From Allobosea sp. Tri-44 (GTDB lineage: Bacteria > Pseudomonadota > Alphaproteobacteria > Rhizobiales > Beijerinckiaceae), in assembly GCF_004123845.1 (NCBI RefSeq), contig NZ_NBDP01000018.1:1-64000 (forward strand): a stretch of DNA of 64,000 nucleotides, read 5' to 3'. A model generated the notes under the pieces. The model did no database searches. It was not told the origin of the DNA and worked only from the letters and a program-made list of their open reading frames with translations. Positions 17,659 to 26,486 of this stretch are shown piece after piece. Every line of letters starts with the position of its first letter. Positions within the stretch are counted from its first letter, which is position 1. A program made the position numbers and the translations under genes.

Positions 17659-20600
17659 GTGCGTGAGGCCCTGACCTTCCTGGCCGGGCTGCTCGTCGCA
17701 GCGTTGCTGGCCGCGCTGCTGGGGCCGGGCTTCGTCGACTGGCGCGAGTACAGGCCCCATTTCGAGCAGCGCATCAGCGCCGCGCTCGGCGTGGAGACCC
17801 GTGTTGCCGGCGAGATCGGGCTGCGGCTGCTGCCGTCGCCACGGCTGGTGCTGGGCCAGGTGCGTCTTGGTTCCGGCGACAGCGGAGCGAGCAGCGCCAG
17901 CGTCGAGACACTGACGGCCGAGCTCGCTCTGGCGCCATTGGCGCGCGGCGAGTTCAGGCTGGTCGAGGCCGAGGCCGATGGGCTGACGCTGAACCTCGTC
18001 GCCGATGAGGCCGGCGCCATTACCCTGCCGGCCCGTCAGGGGAATGGCCTGCCGAGCGAAACCGCGATCGACCGTCTCGCGATCAGGCGAGCGGCCGTGA
18101 TCTGGCGCGAGCCTGGCAAGGCGGCGCAGACGCTGACGCCGATCTCGGTCGATGTCTCGGCCGTGAGCCTTGCAGGACCATGGCGGGTCGAAGGCGAGAT
18201 CGCCGGGGCCTCGGTCCGCTTCGCGACCGGAGCGGCCGAGAACGACGGCCGACTGCGGACCAAAGGATCGATTACGGGCGAGCAGGTTCAGTTCGGCTTC
18301 GACGGCTCGCTGATCCTGCCGGCGGCCGAAAGCAAGGTCCGGCCCGGGCTCGAAGGCGGTTTCACGATCGCGCCTGGCGGTGCCGTCAGCCTGGCGGGAC
18401 GGGTGAGCGGCGACAGCCGCCGCCTTGATTTCTCCGCGCTTGCCGTGGAGATCGCCGGCGGTGCCGCGCGGCTGGAAGGTGAAGGCTCGTTCAATCCGGG
18501 GGGCGGCCATGGCAGCGTCCAGCTCAAGGCGCGCCGGCTCGATGCGGATGCACTGATCGAGGCTCTCTCTCAGCGGCCGGGCTACGAGCGCGCCTTTCAG
18601 GCACTGCCGGGCGCGCTCGACCTCTCACTGGAGTTCGACCAGATCGCCTGGCGCGGCGAGGATTTCAGCGGCTTTGCCCTGCGCGGCAAGCTCGATGGTG
18701 ACGGGCTCGACGCGGCGAACGCCACGGTCAAGATCGCCAATGCCGTTCTTGAAGCGCGCGGCGCGCTCGATGGCCAGGGCTTTCGCGGCACGGTCGAGGC
18801 TAAGGCGCCGGATGCGCGCCGGGCAGCTCTGGCCTTGGCGCGGCTCGGCGTCGAGGCCGGACTGGCCGACAGCTTCGCGGCCCTGCGCAGCCTCGACGGC
18901 ACGGCGGCGTTCGACTGGAGCAACGAGCGTCTCGCGGTCACGCAGCTGACGGCGCGGGCGGGCTCCGGCCCGCGCCTCGAAGGCTCCGGCGCGCTCACGC
19001 GCGATCGGCTCGATGCCAGGCTCACGCTGAACGGGCTCGACCTTGCGACCTTGCCGCCGGGCGACAGCCTCAACGCGCTGACCGGACGACGTGACCTGGC
19101 GCTCGACCTCACCCTGAATGGCGCGCGCTATCGGGCTTCGCCGCCTGGTTCGGCCCGGCTCGCGCTGACGCGGCAAGGCATGGATTGGCGTCTCAGCCGC
19201 CTCGCCGTCGATGGCTTCGGCGGCGTCAAGGTCGAAGGCGAAGGGGCTCTGCTGCCGGGCGGAGGCGAGATTTCCGGCCGGGTGCGTGCACCGCGTTTCG
19301 CGGCGCTGACGGCTCTGGCCGGGCCGTTGTTGCCCGAGGGCTTTCGGCGCGTGCTGCCGCGGATCGAGGACGGGCTCGCCGGCATCGATGCCGGCTTCAA
19401 GCTCGTGCGCGCGGCGAATGGCGAGACCAGCGTCGTCGCCGAGGGCTCGGCCCAGGCCGGGCGGCTTTCGCTCAATGGCAAGCTCGATGCGGCGGGCCTG
19501 TGGAGCGGTGGCAATGTGAAGCTCTCGCTCGACGACCGGCGCCGTGCCTTTGCCGCCTTCGGCCTGCCGCGCCCGGCACGCGGCGGGCCCGGCGAATTCA
19601 CGCTCGGCTTTGGTGCGACCGGACCGGTCGGCTCGCTCGCCGGCCCCGGTCTGATGCTCGTTCTGGAAGGAGCGGGCGAGGTGGCCCGTCTCAGTCTCCA
19701 GGCCGATGGGCCCGGGCAGGTCCTGCCGGAAGGGCTGGCACGATTGGTCCCGGACGGGGTGCTCGATGCGCATGGGCGTGTCTCCTTTGGCGAAGAGGCG
19801 AGGCTCGACGATCTCGTCGTCAATGCCGGCGGCAAGGCGGCGCGCGGCGCGCTGAGCTTCTCGGCAGAACGCGGCATCGGCGGGCGGCTCGACCTGCCTT
19901 CCCTAGCGCTGCAGCCGGTTCTCGCGACCGTGCTCGGCCAGGCCCAGCCGGTCGCCGGCAGCCAATGGTCGCCGAGCCGCTTTCAGGGCGCGACCGGCCT
20001 TGGCGAGATCAGGCTTGCCCTCGGTGCAGAGCGCCTGGAACTGACCGAGGCAACCGCCCTGTCGAAAGCGCGCGTCGATCTGGCGGCAGGGCCGGATGGC
20101 CTTGTGCTCGACAATCTCCGCGGTAGCCATGCCGGCGGCGAGATCAGCGGACGGCTCTCGGCGCGCCGCGAGGGCGGTCTGGCGCAGCTTGCAGGCAAGC
20201 TTGCCTGGAACGGCCTCGATCTTGCGGTGCTGACCAAGGGGGCGCTGACCGGCAAGCTCTCCGGCAGCTTCGAGGCTGGTGGCTCCGGCGAGAGCCCAGC
20301 GCGCCTGATCGCGGCGCTCGGCGGCGCCGGCTCGATCAGCGTCTCGGGAGCCGGCATGGCGCGCTTCGACCCCTCTGCGATCTCCAAGGTGATCGCGGCG
20401 ACGGGCGACGACGCCTCGGAAAGCGAGACGGATCGCCTGCAGGGCCGGATCAGCGCGGCGCTGGAAAAGGCGAGCTGGCCGCTCGGTGACGTCACCATCC
20501 CCTTCACCCAGGCGGCCGGCGTGCTGCGCGTCTCGCCCGTCTCCGTCGAGCGTGCCGGCCTCCGGGCCGAGGCTACCGGGCTGGTCGACTGGCGGGCGAT

Positions 20601-21459
20601 GACGACCGATCTGCGCCTGAATCTCCGCCCGCTCGGCGCGGCGCCCAAAGGCTGGCCGGAGCAGTTGCCGCAGGTCGGCGTCGCCTGGCGCGGGCCGCTC
20701 GAGGCGCCCAAGCGCGAGACCGATGTCGGGGCGCTTTCCAACGTGGTCGCGGCGCGGGCTCTCGCGCGCGAGATCGAGCGGGTCGAAGCCTTCGAGGCGG
20801 ACCAGCGCGAGCGGGCGATGAACGTCCGACGCCTGCGGGCCGAGCGCGAGCTGCGCGAGAACGAGCGCAAGCTCGCCGAATTCCTCAAGGCGGAGGAGGA
20901 GCGCCGCCTCGCCGAGGAGAAGCGGGCGGAGGATGCGCGCAAGGCGGAGGAGGCCAGGCTCGCCGAAGAGGCACGCAAGGCAGAGATAGCTCGGCGCACA
21001 GAAGAGGCAAGGCAGGCCGAGGAAGCCCGCAGGGCGGAGGCTGCGCGCAAGGCCGAAGAGGCGAGGCTCGCCGAAGAAATCCGCAAGGCCGAGATCGCGC
21101 GGCGCGCCGAGGAGGCAAGGCAGGCCGAGGAGGCCCGCAGGGCGGAGGTTGCCCGCAAGCTGGAAGAGGCGCGCCTCGCCGAGGAAGCGCGCAAGCTCGA
21201 GATCGCAAAGCGGCAGGAGGAGATCCGGCGGGCCGAGGAGGAGCGGCGCAAGGCCGAGGCCGAGGAGCGGGCGAGGCAGGCGGCGATCCGCGCCGCGATC
21301 GAGGGGCGGCCCGGGCCGATGATCCTGCAGGGAGCGCCGCCCTCCTACATCCCGGGTGATCCGTATGTCAGGCCGCGTGCTGAAGCTCCGCCGCTGCCGC
21401 CGCCGCTCGATATCCAGTCGGTGCCGCGGCCATTGTCGCGCTCGCCCTTGCAGAACTGA
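17659..21459 (+). CDS. AsmA-family protein with repeat-built C-terminal coiled coil
   Basis: A 1266-residue inner-membrane-anchored protein. An N-terminal hydrophobic segment (about 6-25) is followed by the AsmA signature WREYRPHFEQRISAALGVETRVAGEIGLRLLPSPRLVLGQVRL, and the middle is the long beta-rich repeat typical of AsmA/TamB-like lipid-transport bridges. Residues about 1035-1220 form a charged Glu/Ala/Arg coiled coil made of three 36-residue units, and a Pro-rich tail ends the protein. The coiled coil is unusual: ordinary AsmA proteins lack it. The start is GTG 17659 with a weak ribosome site. Role inferred: phospholipid movement or outer-membrane maintenance. Confidence 0.88.
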   Translation: MREALTFLAGLLVAALLAALLGPGFVDWREYRPHFEQRISAALGVETRVAGEIGLRLLPSPRLVLGQVRLGSGDSGASSASVETLTAELALAPLARGEFRLVEAEADGLTLNLVADEAGAITLPARQGNGLPSETAIDRLAIRRAAVIWREPGKAAQTLTPISVDVSAVSLAGPWRVEGEIAGASVRFATGAAENDGRLRTKGSITGEQVQFGFDGSLILPAAESKVRPGLEGGFTIAPGGAVSLAGRVSGDSRRLDFSALAVEIAGGAARLEGEGSFNPGGGHGSVQLKARRLDADALIEALSQRPGYERAFQALPGALDLSLEFDQIAWRGEDFSGFALRGKLDGDGLDAANATVKIANAVLEARGALDGQGFRGTVEAKAPDARRAALALARLGVEAGLADSFAALRSLDGTAAFDWSNERLAVTQLTARAGSGPRLEGSGALTRDRLDARLTLNGLDLATLPPGDSLNALTGRRDLALDLTLNGARYRASPPGSARLALTRQGMDWRLSRLAVDGFGGVKVEGEGALLPGGGEISGRVRAPRFAALTALAGPLLPEGFRRVLPRIEDGLAGIDAGFKLVRAANGETSVVAEGSAQAGRLSLNGKLDAAGLWSGGNVKLSLDDRRRAFAAFGLPRPARGGPGEFTLGFGATGPVGSLAGPGLMLVLEGAGEVARLSLQADGPGQVLPEGLARLVPDGVLDAHGRVSFGEEARLDDLVVNAGGKAARGALSFSAERGIGGRLDLPSLALQPVLATVLGQAQPVAGSQWSPSRFQGATGLGEIRLALGAERLELTEATALSKARVDLAAGPDGLVLDNLRGSHAGGEISGRLSARREGGLAQLAGKLAWNGLDLAVLTKGALTGKLSGSFEAGGSGESPARLIAALGGAGSISVSGAGMARFDPSAISKVIAATGDDASESETDRLQGRISAALEKASWPLGDVTIPFTQAAGVLRVSPVSVERAGLRAEATGLVDWRAMTTDLRLNLRPLGAAPKGWPEQLPQVGVAWRGPLEAPKRETDVGALSNVVAARALAREIERVEAFEADQRERAMNVRRLRAERELRENERKLAEFLKAEEERRLAEEKRAEDARKAEEARLAEEARKAEIARRTEEARQAEEARRAEAARKAEEARLAEEIRKAEIARRAEEARQAEEARRAEVARKLEEARLAEEARKLEIAKRQEEIRRAEEERRKAEAEERARQAAIRAAIEGRPGPMILQGAPPSYIPGDPYVRPRAEAPPLPPPLDIQSVPRPLSRSPLQN
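20947..21270 (+). repeat. 108-bp in-frame tandem repeat within the AsmA gene
   Basis: Units start at 20947, 21055 and 21163, exactly 108 bases apart. Each encodes a 36-residue block that begins EEARLAEE and continues with alternating AEIARR and AEEARRA segments; units one and two are nearly identical, unit three decays after about 16 residues into EEIRRAEEERRKAEAEE. The period preserves the reading frame, so copy number could change without frameshift. Confidence 0.9.
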
Positions 21460-21519
21460 TTCAAGCCGCTGGCAAACTGATTCAGGTGGATACGAGTTTG
21501 ATTCAGCTTTCGCTCACAA
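21457..21519. repeat. Three imperfect 21-bp direct repeats
   Basis: The heptamer TGATTCA occurs at 21457, 21478 and 21499, spaced exactly 21 bases, and its inverse TGAATCA at 21555. The first copy includes the AsmA stop codon. The spacing equals two turns of the helix and also seven codons. It may be a decayed tandem repeat or a protein-binding array; neither neighbouring gene start is near. Confidence 0.6.
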
Positions 21520-21558
21520 CTTGTTGGGATGTCAGGATTTTTTATCGCTGCAGGTGAA

Positions 21559-22167
21559 TCAGCTGCCCTGGAGCAGCTTGAAGGCGATCGCCCACATGGT
21601 GGCGGCGACGATGCCGTCGAGGATCCGCCAGGATCGCGGATCGGCGAAGAACGGGCGCAGCCAGCGGGCGCCATAGCCGAGCCCGAAGAAGAACAGGAAC
21701 GAGGCGGTCATCGCGCCTGCGGCGAAGATCAGCTCCTGCCCGGGAAACTGGCTCGCGATGCTGCCGATCAGCAGCACCGTATCGAGATAGACATGCGGGT
21801 TGAGCCAGGTCAGCGCGGCGCAGGTGACGAGGCTGGCCGAGAGGCTCGCGCCGCCGGCGGCGCCGATCGCTAACGCCTCGGAGGAGCGCAACGCCGAGAG
21901 CAGGCTACGCGCGCCGTACCAGATCAGGAAGGCGGCGCCGCCATAGCGCAGCGCCGGTTCGAGCATGGGCAGCATCGCCGTCGCCTGCCGCAGGCCGACC
22001 ACGCCGGCGAGGATCAGGACCGCGTCCGACAGCGCGCAGGTGAGGCAGATCGCGAAGACGTGCTCGTTCCGCAGGCCCTGCCGCAGCATGAAGCTGTTCT
22101 GGGCGCCGATCGCGACGATCAGGCTGAGGCCCATGGTGAAGCCGGTGACATAGACGGAGAGAGGCAT
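21559..22167 (-). CDS. LysE/ArgO-family amino acid exporter
   Basis: A 202-residue inner-membrane protein with about six hydrophobic segments. LSLIVAIGAQNSFMLRQGLRNEHV near the N-terminus and LTWLNPHVYLDTVLLIGSIA in the middle are signatures of the lysine/arginine exporters LysE and ArgO. It exports basic amino acids when their level is high. The divergent neighbour encodes an ArgP/LysG-type activator, the usual regulator of this exporter; 93 bases separate the two starts and must hold the operator and both promoters. Confidence 0.94.
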   Translation of the reverse strand: MPLSVYVTGFTMGLSLIVAIGAQNSFMLRQGLRNEHVFAICLTCALSDAVLILAGVVGLRQATAMLPMLEPALRYGGAAFLIWYGARSLLSALRSSEALAIGAAGGASLSASLVTCAALTWLNPHVYLDTVLLIGSIASQFPGQELIFAAGAMTASFLFFFGLGYGARWLRPFFADPRSWRILDGIVAATMWAIAFKLLQGS

Positions 22168-22260
22168 GAGTGGCGGTCCAGTTTCTGCCGCTCTGCCTAG
22201 CTGCCCCGTATGCCTTAGTGTAGTTAAACATCGTTATGCTGATTAAGCTGGGCTAATGTC

Positions 22261-23169
22261 ATGCTCGACTATCCGGCCCTGCAGGCTGTGTCCCTCGTTG
22301 TCAGGACCGGCAGCTTCGAAAAAGCGGCGCAGGCGCTCAACGTCACGCCTTCGGCGGTCTCGCAGCGCGTCAAGCAGCTCGAGGAACGGCTGGGAACCGT
22401 ACTGATCATCAGGGGGCAGCCCTGTACGGCAACCGAACGGGGCGAATGGCTTTGCCGCCATATGGAGCAGGTTGGCCTGCTGGAAGGGGAGCTGATGACG
22501 CAGCTGCCTGCGCTCGCTGAGCCGGGCTTGCCGCAGCAGCGCGTCACGCTGCGGGTCGCCACCAATGCCGACAGCCTGGGAACCTGGTTCCTCGGCGCCG
22601 TGGCGGCTTTCACGAAGCGCAGCCCGCATCTCCTCGACATTGCCGTCGACGATCAGGAGCATACGGCCGAGTGGCTGAGGCGAGGGCGGGTGCTCGCCGC
22701 CGTGACGGCGCTGGAGAAGCCGATCCAGGGTTGCCGGGTGATCCCGCTCGGCTCGCTCCGTTACCTTGCGACGGCGAGCCCCGAGTTCATGACGCGCTAT
22801 TTCGCCGAGGGCGTGACGCTGCCTGCGCTGGCGCAGGCGCCATCATTGGTCTTCAACCAGAAGGACCGTCTGCAGCGCCAGTGGATGGAGGTCGCGTTCG
22901 GCGAAAGCACCGGTCATCCGGTGCATTGGGTGCCGTCGACGCAGGGCTTCGTCGAGGCGAGCCTGCTCGGCATCGGCTGGTGCGCCAATCCCGAACTGCT
23001 GGTGCGGGGTCATCTCGCCGCCGGGAGCCTGCACGAGCTCATGCCCGGCACGTCACTGGACATACCGCTGTTCTGGCAGGTCAACCGGATTGCTGCCGAC
23101 CGTCTCGCCGACTTGACGCGCGCGGTGGTCGAGACGGCGCGGAGCCTGCTCGTCAATCCGCGGGGGTGA
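22261..23169 (+). CDS. argP: LysR-type regulator, ArgP/LysG group
   Basis: A 302-residue LysR regulator. The N-terminal helix-turn-helix contains QALNVTPSAVSQRVKQLEERLG, typical of ArgP/IciA, followed by IRGQPCTATERGEWL; the C-terminal domain is the periplasmic-binding-protein-like effector domain (LFWQVNRIAADRL). ArgP senses lysine or arginine and activates the exporter gene next door. The divergent pairing with lysE makes this role likely. The end of the gene overlaps the small ribbon-helix-helix gene on the other strand by 17 bases. Confidence 0.93.
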   Translation: MLDYPALQAVSLVVRTGSFEKAAQALNVTPSAVSQRVKQLEERLGTVLIIRGQPCTATERGEWLCRHMEQVGLLEGELMTQLPALAEPGLPQQRVTLRVATNADSLGTWFLGAVAAFTKRSPHLLDIAVDDQEHTAEWLRRGRVLAAVTALEKPIQGCRVIPLGSLRYLATASPEFMTRYFAEGVTLPALAQAPSLVFNQKDRLQRQWMEVAFGESTGHPVHWVPSTQGFVEASLLGIGWCANPELLVRGHLAAGSLHELMPGTSLDIPLFWQVNRIAADRLADLTRAVVETARSLLVNPRG

Positions 23170-23395
23170 GCCTCACCGCTTCCGCCCGTGAGCGATAATG
23201 CGCCAGCACGCGCAGGCGTAGCGCCGAAGACAGGTTGAGCTCGCCGCGACCGGAATCGACCTCCATCACCAGGCTGGCGATGGGGCGCTTCTCAGCGGCG
23301 GCGATCTCCTTCAGCGCCTCCCAGAATGGCTCCTCGAGCGAGACGCTGGTGCGGTGGCCGGCGATGGCGAGGGAGCGCTTGCGCAGGCCGCTCAT
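23153..23395 (-). CDS. Ribbon-helix-helix domain protein
   Basis: An 80-residue protein: RSLAIAGHRTSVSLEEPFWEALKEIAAAEKRPIASLVMEVD matches the alphaproteobacterial RHH_4 pattern. The basic strand and two helices suggest a DNA-binding dimer, but no target is known. It follows a DUF4169 gene by ten bases and fumC further upstream, a gene order kept in many Hyphomicrobiales. The ATG at 23395 follows the DUF4169 stop closely. Confidence 0.88.
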   Translation of the reverse strand: MSGLRKRSLAIAGHRTSVSLEEPFWEALKEIAAAEKRPIASLVMEVDSGRGELNLSSALRLRVLAHYRSRAEAVRLTPAD

Positions 23396-23405
23396 GTGTT
23401 ACCGC

Positions 23406-23606
23406 TCACGCCTTATCCTTGCCGTCAGGATCGTCGGTCAGGCGATGGCCTTCGAGGCGGCGCTTCGCGAGCGTCTTCTCCGCCTCGGTCAACGTCCGCT
23501 CGGCCTTGGTCCGGCCGAAATCGATCCGGTTCTGCGCAGCCTGCGCTTCGGCCGTTGCCCGATCGCGAGCCTTGCGGGCGCGGCGGAGATTGACGATCTC
23601 GGCCAT
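23406..23606 (-). CDS. DUF4169-family small protein
   Basis: A 66-residue basic protein beginning MAEIVNLRRARKARDRA and rich in Arg, Lys and Glu; predicted to be one long helix. The ATG at 23606 is preferred to the GTG one codon earlier because GGGAG stands at a good distance. It matches the DUF4169 pattern and sits between fumC and the ribbon-helix-helix gene as in related genomes. Function unknown; possible RNA or protein binding judged only from charge. Confidence 0.87.
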   Translation of the reverse strand: MAEIVNLRRARKARDRATAEAQAAQNRIDFGRTKAERTLTEAEKTLAKRRLEGHRLTDDPDGKDKA

Positions 23607-23654
23607 CACTATCTCCCGACCCGTCGACGTTGGCTTGCCATGCCCATCCCCGCG

Positions 23655-23762
23655 CCGTCATTCCGGCTGGAGCGAAGCGGAACGTCGGAATCCATCGTAG
23701 AGCTCAGCGCCCTTCGATGGATTCCGGAGCTGCGCTGCTTCGCAGCTTGTCCGGAATGACGG
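23655..23762. repeat. Dispersed palindromic repeat (GTCATTCCGG type)
   Basis: CCGTCATTCCGG at the left and its inverse CCGGAATGACGG at the right bound a hairpin of about 108 bases with inner arms GGAATCCATCG / CGATGGATTCC. It lies in the fumC-DUF4169 gap on the transcribed strand. It may reduce expression of the distal small genes relative to fumC. Confidence 0.85.
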
Positions 23763-23804
23763 GAGAGGATGGATGGAAGGTGGTGTGTCGCCATCGGTAG
23801 TCTG

Positions 23805-25199
23805 TCAGCCCGGGCTCAACATGTCTTCGGCGACGACGGTCTTGTCGAACAGCGCTGCATCGACACCGGCCTTCAACGCTTCCTCGCGCAGGGTCGTGCC
23901 GTTGTGATGGGCCGCCTTGGCGATACCAGCTGCCTTGTCGTAACCGATTGCGGGGGCCAGCGCCGTCACCAGCATCAGCGAACGCGAGAGCAGCTCGGCG
24001 AGGCGCTCGCGATTGGGCTCGATGCCCTCGACGCAATTGGTGCGGAAGCTCTCGGCTGCGTCCGCCAGGAGGCGCGCGGATTGCAGGAACGCCTGCGCGA
24101 TCACCGGCTTGAAGACGTTGAGCTCGAAATGGCCCTGGCTGGCGGCGAAGGCGACAGTCGCCTGGTTGCCGTGCACCCGCGTCGCGACCATGGTCAGCGC
24201 CTCGGCCTGGGTCGGGTTGACCTTGCCCGGCATGATCGAGGATCCCGGCTCGTTCTCGGGCAGGCTGATCTCGCCGAGGCCGGAACGCGGGCCCGAGCCC
24301 ATCAGGCGAATGTCGTTGGCGATCTTGAACAGGTCCATGGCGAGCGCGGTCAGCGCGCCATGGCTGTAGGAGATCGCGCCATGGCTGGCGAGCGCCTCGA
24401 ACAGGTTGTCGGCGGTGCGGAAGGGCAGGCCGGTCAGCTTGGCGACCTCGGCCGAGAAGGCCTTGGCGAAATCGGGATGAGCGTTGAGGCCGGTGCCGAC
24501 CGCGGTGCCGCCCTGGGCGAGCGCCAACAGGCCGGGCAAGGTCTGCTCGATGCGGGCGATGCCGAGCTGAACTTGAGCGACATAGCCGGAGAACTCCTGG
24601 CCGAGGGTGACCGGGGTCGCGTCCTGGAGATGGGTGCGGCCGATCTTGACGAGATCGGCATAGGCCTCGGCCTTGGCGGCGAAGGCATCCTTCAGCCGGC
24701 CGAGCGCGGGCAGAAGCTCCGTCGAGACGGCGAGGGCGGCGGCGATATGGATCGCGGTCGGGAAGCTGTCGTTGGAGGACTGGCCCTTGTTGACGTGGTC
24801 GTTGGCGTGAACCGGGCTCTTCTTGCCGAGGCCGGCGCCGAGGATCTCGTTGGCGCGGTTGGCCAGCACCTCGTTGACGTTCATGTTCGACTGGGTGCCG
24901 GAGCCGGTCTGCCAGACGACGAGCGGGAAATGCTCGTCGAACGTGCCGGCGAGCGCCTCGTCGGCAGCCTGGACGATCGCCTTCTCGACGGTCGCATCAA
25001 GCAGGCCGAGCTGGGCGTTGACGGTGGCGGCGGCCTTCTTGACCATGACCAGCGCATGCACCAGCGGCAGCGGCATGCGCTCGGCCGGCCCGCCGATCTT
25101 GAAGTTCTGCAGCGAGCGCTGCGTCTGCGCCGCCCAATAGCGGTCGGCGGCGACATCGATCGGACCGAAGGAATCGGTCTCGCTGCGGAATCCGGTCAT
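23805..25199 (-). CDS. fumC: Class II fumarate hydratase
   Basis: Iron-free homotetrameric fumarase of the TCA cycle (fumarate to L-malate). Normal length, 464 residues. Signature [17 protein letters not shown] (mobile catalytic loop with SS), [18 protein letters not shown] and TVALGQEF-like [15 protein letters not shown] are all present. ATG 25199 begins the standard [27 protein letters not shown] N-terminus. First of a row fumC, DUF4169, ribbon-helix-helix gene; sspB lies 18 bases upstream on the same strand, so one transcript is likely. Confidence 0.97.
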   Translation of the reverse strand: MTGFRSETDSFGPIDVAADRYWAAQTQRSLQNFKIGGPAERMPLPLVHALVMVKKAAATVNAQLGLLDATVEKAIVQAADEALAGTFDEHFPLVVWQTGSGTQSNMNVNEVLANRANEILGAGLGKKSPVHANDHVNKGQSSNDSFPTAIHIAAALAVSTELLPALGRLKDAFAAKAEAYADLVKIGRTHLQDATPVTLGQEFSGYVAQVQLGIARIEQTLPGLLALAQGGTAVGTGLNAHPDFAKAFSAEVAKLTGLPFRTADNLFEALASHGAISYSHGALTALAMDLFKIANDIRLMGSGPRSGLGEISLPENEPGSSIMPGKVNPTQAEALTMVATRVHGNQATVAFAASQGHFELNVFKPVIAQAFLQSARLLADAAESFRTNCVEGIEPNRERLAELLSRSLMLVTALAPAIGYDKAAGIAKAAHHNGTTLREEALKAGVDAALFDKTVVAEDMLSPG

Positions 25200-25217
25200 G
25201 ATGGGAGTCCTTAGGCC

Positions 25218-25844
25218 TCAGGTCTTCTTGCGGAAGGCATCCAGGCTGACGACCTGGGCGCCGCCTTCCTCCTCCGTCTCCGCCGTCTTCTCGCCGACCG
25301 TAGTAGCATCAGGCTTGCCGGCCTCGTCCGCCTCGGCGGCTTTCGACCGGGCAGCCGGCAGCGACTTCACCGGCGCCTTGGCGGGCAGAGCGAGCGGTGC
25401 GGCCGGAGCGACACTGGGCTCGGATGCCGCGCCGCGCGGCGCCTTCGCAGGCGCGGACGGCTCGCCCGCTGGGGCCTCGCCGGCTGCGTCCTGCGTCTCG
25501 AACTTCAGGCCGAACTGGACCGACGGATCGAAGAAGGTAGTGATCGCGTCATAAGGGATCAGCAGCCGCTCGGGCACACCCGAGAAGGACAGGCCGACCT
25601 CGAAGGCGTGGTCGCTGACGTTAAGATCCCAGAACTGATGCTGGAGGACGATCGTCATCTCGTCCGGATGCTTCTCGCGCAGGCGCTGCGAGAGCCGCAC
25701 GCCCGGCGCGGTCGTCCGGAAAGTGATGTAGAAATGGTGATCGCCCGGGAGCCCGTCGCGGCCCGCCTCGGACAGGATCTTGCGGACGACGCCCTTGAGC
25801 GCGTCCTGCACCATCAGGTCGTAGCGGAGAATATCCTTGGTCAT
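25218..25844 (-). CDS. sspB: Alpha-type SspB, ClpXP adaptor for ssrA-tagged proteins
   Basis: A 208-residue protein. Residues 1 to about 150 form the SspB-alpha domain (DALKGVVRKILSEAG, HHFYITFRTTAPGVRL, LQHQFWDLNVSDHAFEVGLSFSGVPERLLIPYDAITTFFDPSVQFGL). A flexible Ala/Pro/Lys-rich linker follows and ends in a short basic/hydrophobic tail that would dock on the ClpX N-domain. It delivers proteins carrying the tmRNA tag to ClpXP. The tmRNA gene itself lies only about 160 bases upstream on the same strand, a fitting neighbour. Confidence 0.93.
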   Translation of the reverse strand: MTKDILRYDLMVQDALKGVVRKILSEAGRDGLPGDHHFYITFRTTAPGVRLSQRLREKHPDEMTIVLQHQFWDLNVSDHAFEVGLSFSGVPERLLIPYDAITTFFDPSVQFGLKFETQDAAGEAPAGEPSAPAKAPRGAASEPSVAPAAPLALPAKAPVKSLPAARSKAAEADEAGKPDATTVGEKTAETEEEGGAQVVSLDAFRKKT

Positions 25845-26004
25845 CGCGTCCAGGTTCCGTTTCCGCTCCTCTAGATCACGCCGCGACCGGTGGGAAGCTC
25901 CCCGAAACGAAAAACGTGACCGATTTCATTAGTTTAGAGTATTTCTCATGCAAGAGAGGCAGGTTGCCTCCGCCGTCTTTTCCGCGCCGGCGCCAAGCCT
26001 TGGC

Positions 26005-26354
26005 AAAAAAGTGGAGGCTTCTGTTGCCAGGCGCCTCCGAGCCCCGCCTTACGCGGCTAAACGCAAGGGCTTTGGTTTGGGAACCAGCACCGCTTACGCG
26101 GCGACAGCAACCCGAGCATTGTTGTCGTTGGCAACTATGCTTTTGGCCCGATAACGGCGGAACCATGCCGAGCAAAAGAACGACCTTTACACCCTCGTCG
26201 ATCCTATTTCGCCCCCGCCGCAGCCCTGCAGCCTGATGGCTGCAAGTCCCTGCCGCTCGCGCCGCAGGGCTGTGGTGGAGGCGCCGGGTACCGCCCCCGG
26301 GTCCGAAAGGCTTATTCCGACGTCCGTTTATCGCCATAGCCGACCTTGCGGACG
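26005..26354 (-). ncRNA. ssrA: tmRNA, circularly permuted two-piece form
   Basis: Read on the minus strand, an acceptor piece (about 26354 to 26273) ends CCTCCACCA, with a T-arm CCGGG...CCCGG just before it. A spacer of about 56 bases follows, then the coding piece begins at 26216 with GGGGGCGAAATAGGATCGACG. The 5' GGGGGCG pairs with CGCCTCC of the acceptor piece to rebuild the alanine-type acceptor stem. The tag frame reads ANDNNARVAVAA and stop (26132-26094). A GC-rich hairpin (GGAGGC...GCCTCC) closes the coding piece near 26005. This permuted order is the alphaproteobacterial form; exact processed ends are estimates. It rescues stalled ribosomes. Confidence 0.94.
26094..26132 (-). other. 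tmRNA tag-peptide reading frame
   Basis: Twelve codons from the resume codon GCC to TAA encode ANDNNARVAVAA. The preceding bases CATAGTT correspond to the conserved resume-setting region (TAGTC in E. coli). The C-terminal AVAA fits ClpX recognition and the N-terminal ANDN is where SspB binds. Confidence 0.92.
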
Positions 26355-26362
26355 GCAAGCGG

Positions 26363-26391
26363 AATATAGGGACTGAGCGCGCCGGGGGAAA
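26363..26391 (-). promoter_or_regulatory. Possible ssrA promoter
   Basis: On the minus strand a TATATT hexamer (26368-26363) lies about 8 bases before the estimated 5' end of the acceptor piece; TTTCCC at 26391-26386 could be a weak -35. The position fits the expected 82-base acceptor length, but the -35 match is poor. Confidence 0.4.
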
Positions 26392-26486
26392 GAGAGCAGG
26401 ACGGCCTCCCGGCTAATTTCTGCGAAGGCGGCGCAGAAGCCACAGGGAACACCCCGCAGCCTGCGCCGTTCCCGAGCGAGATGCGA

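Noticed and set aside
19983..21251. 422-codon frame antisense to the AsmA coiled coil, Ser/Arg/Ala repeats
   Set aside because: The repeats only mirror the 108-bp tandem units of the sense gene; no start context.
25916..26236. 106-codon plus-strand frame inside the tmRNA region
   Set aside because: Overlaps the structured tmRNA on the other strand; composition does not look coding.
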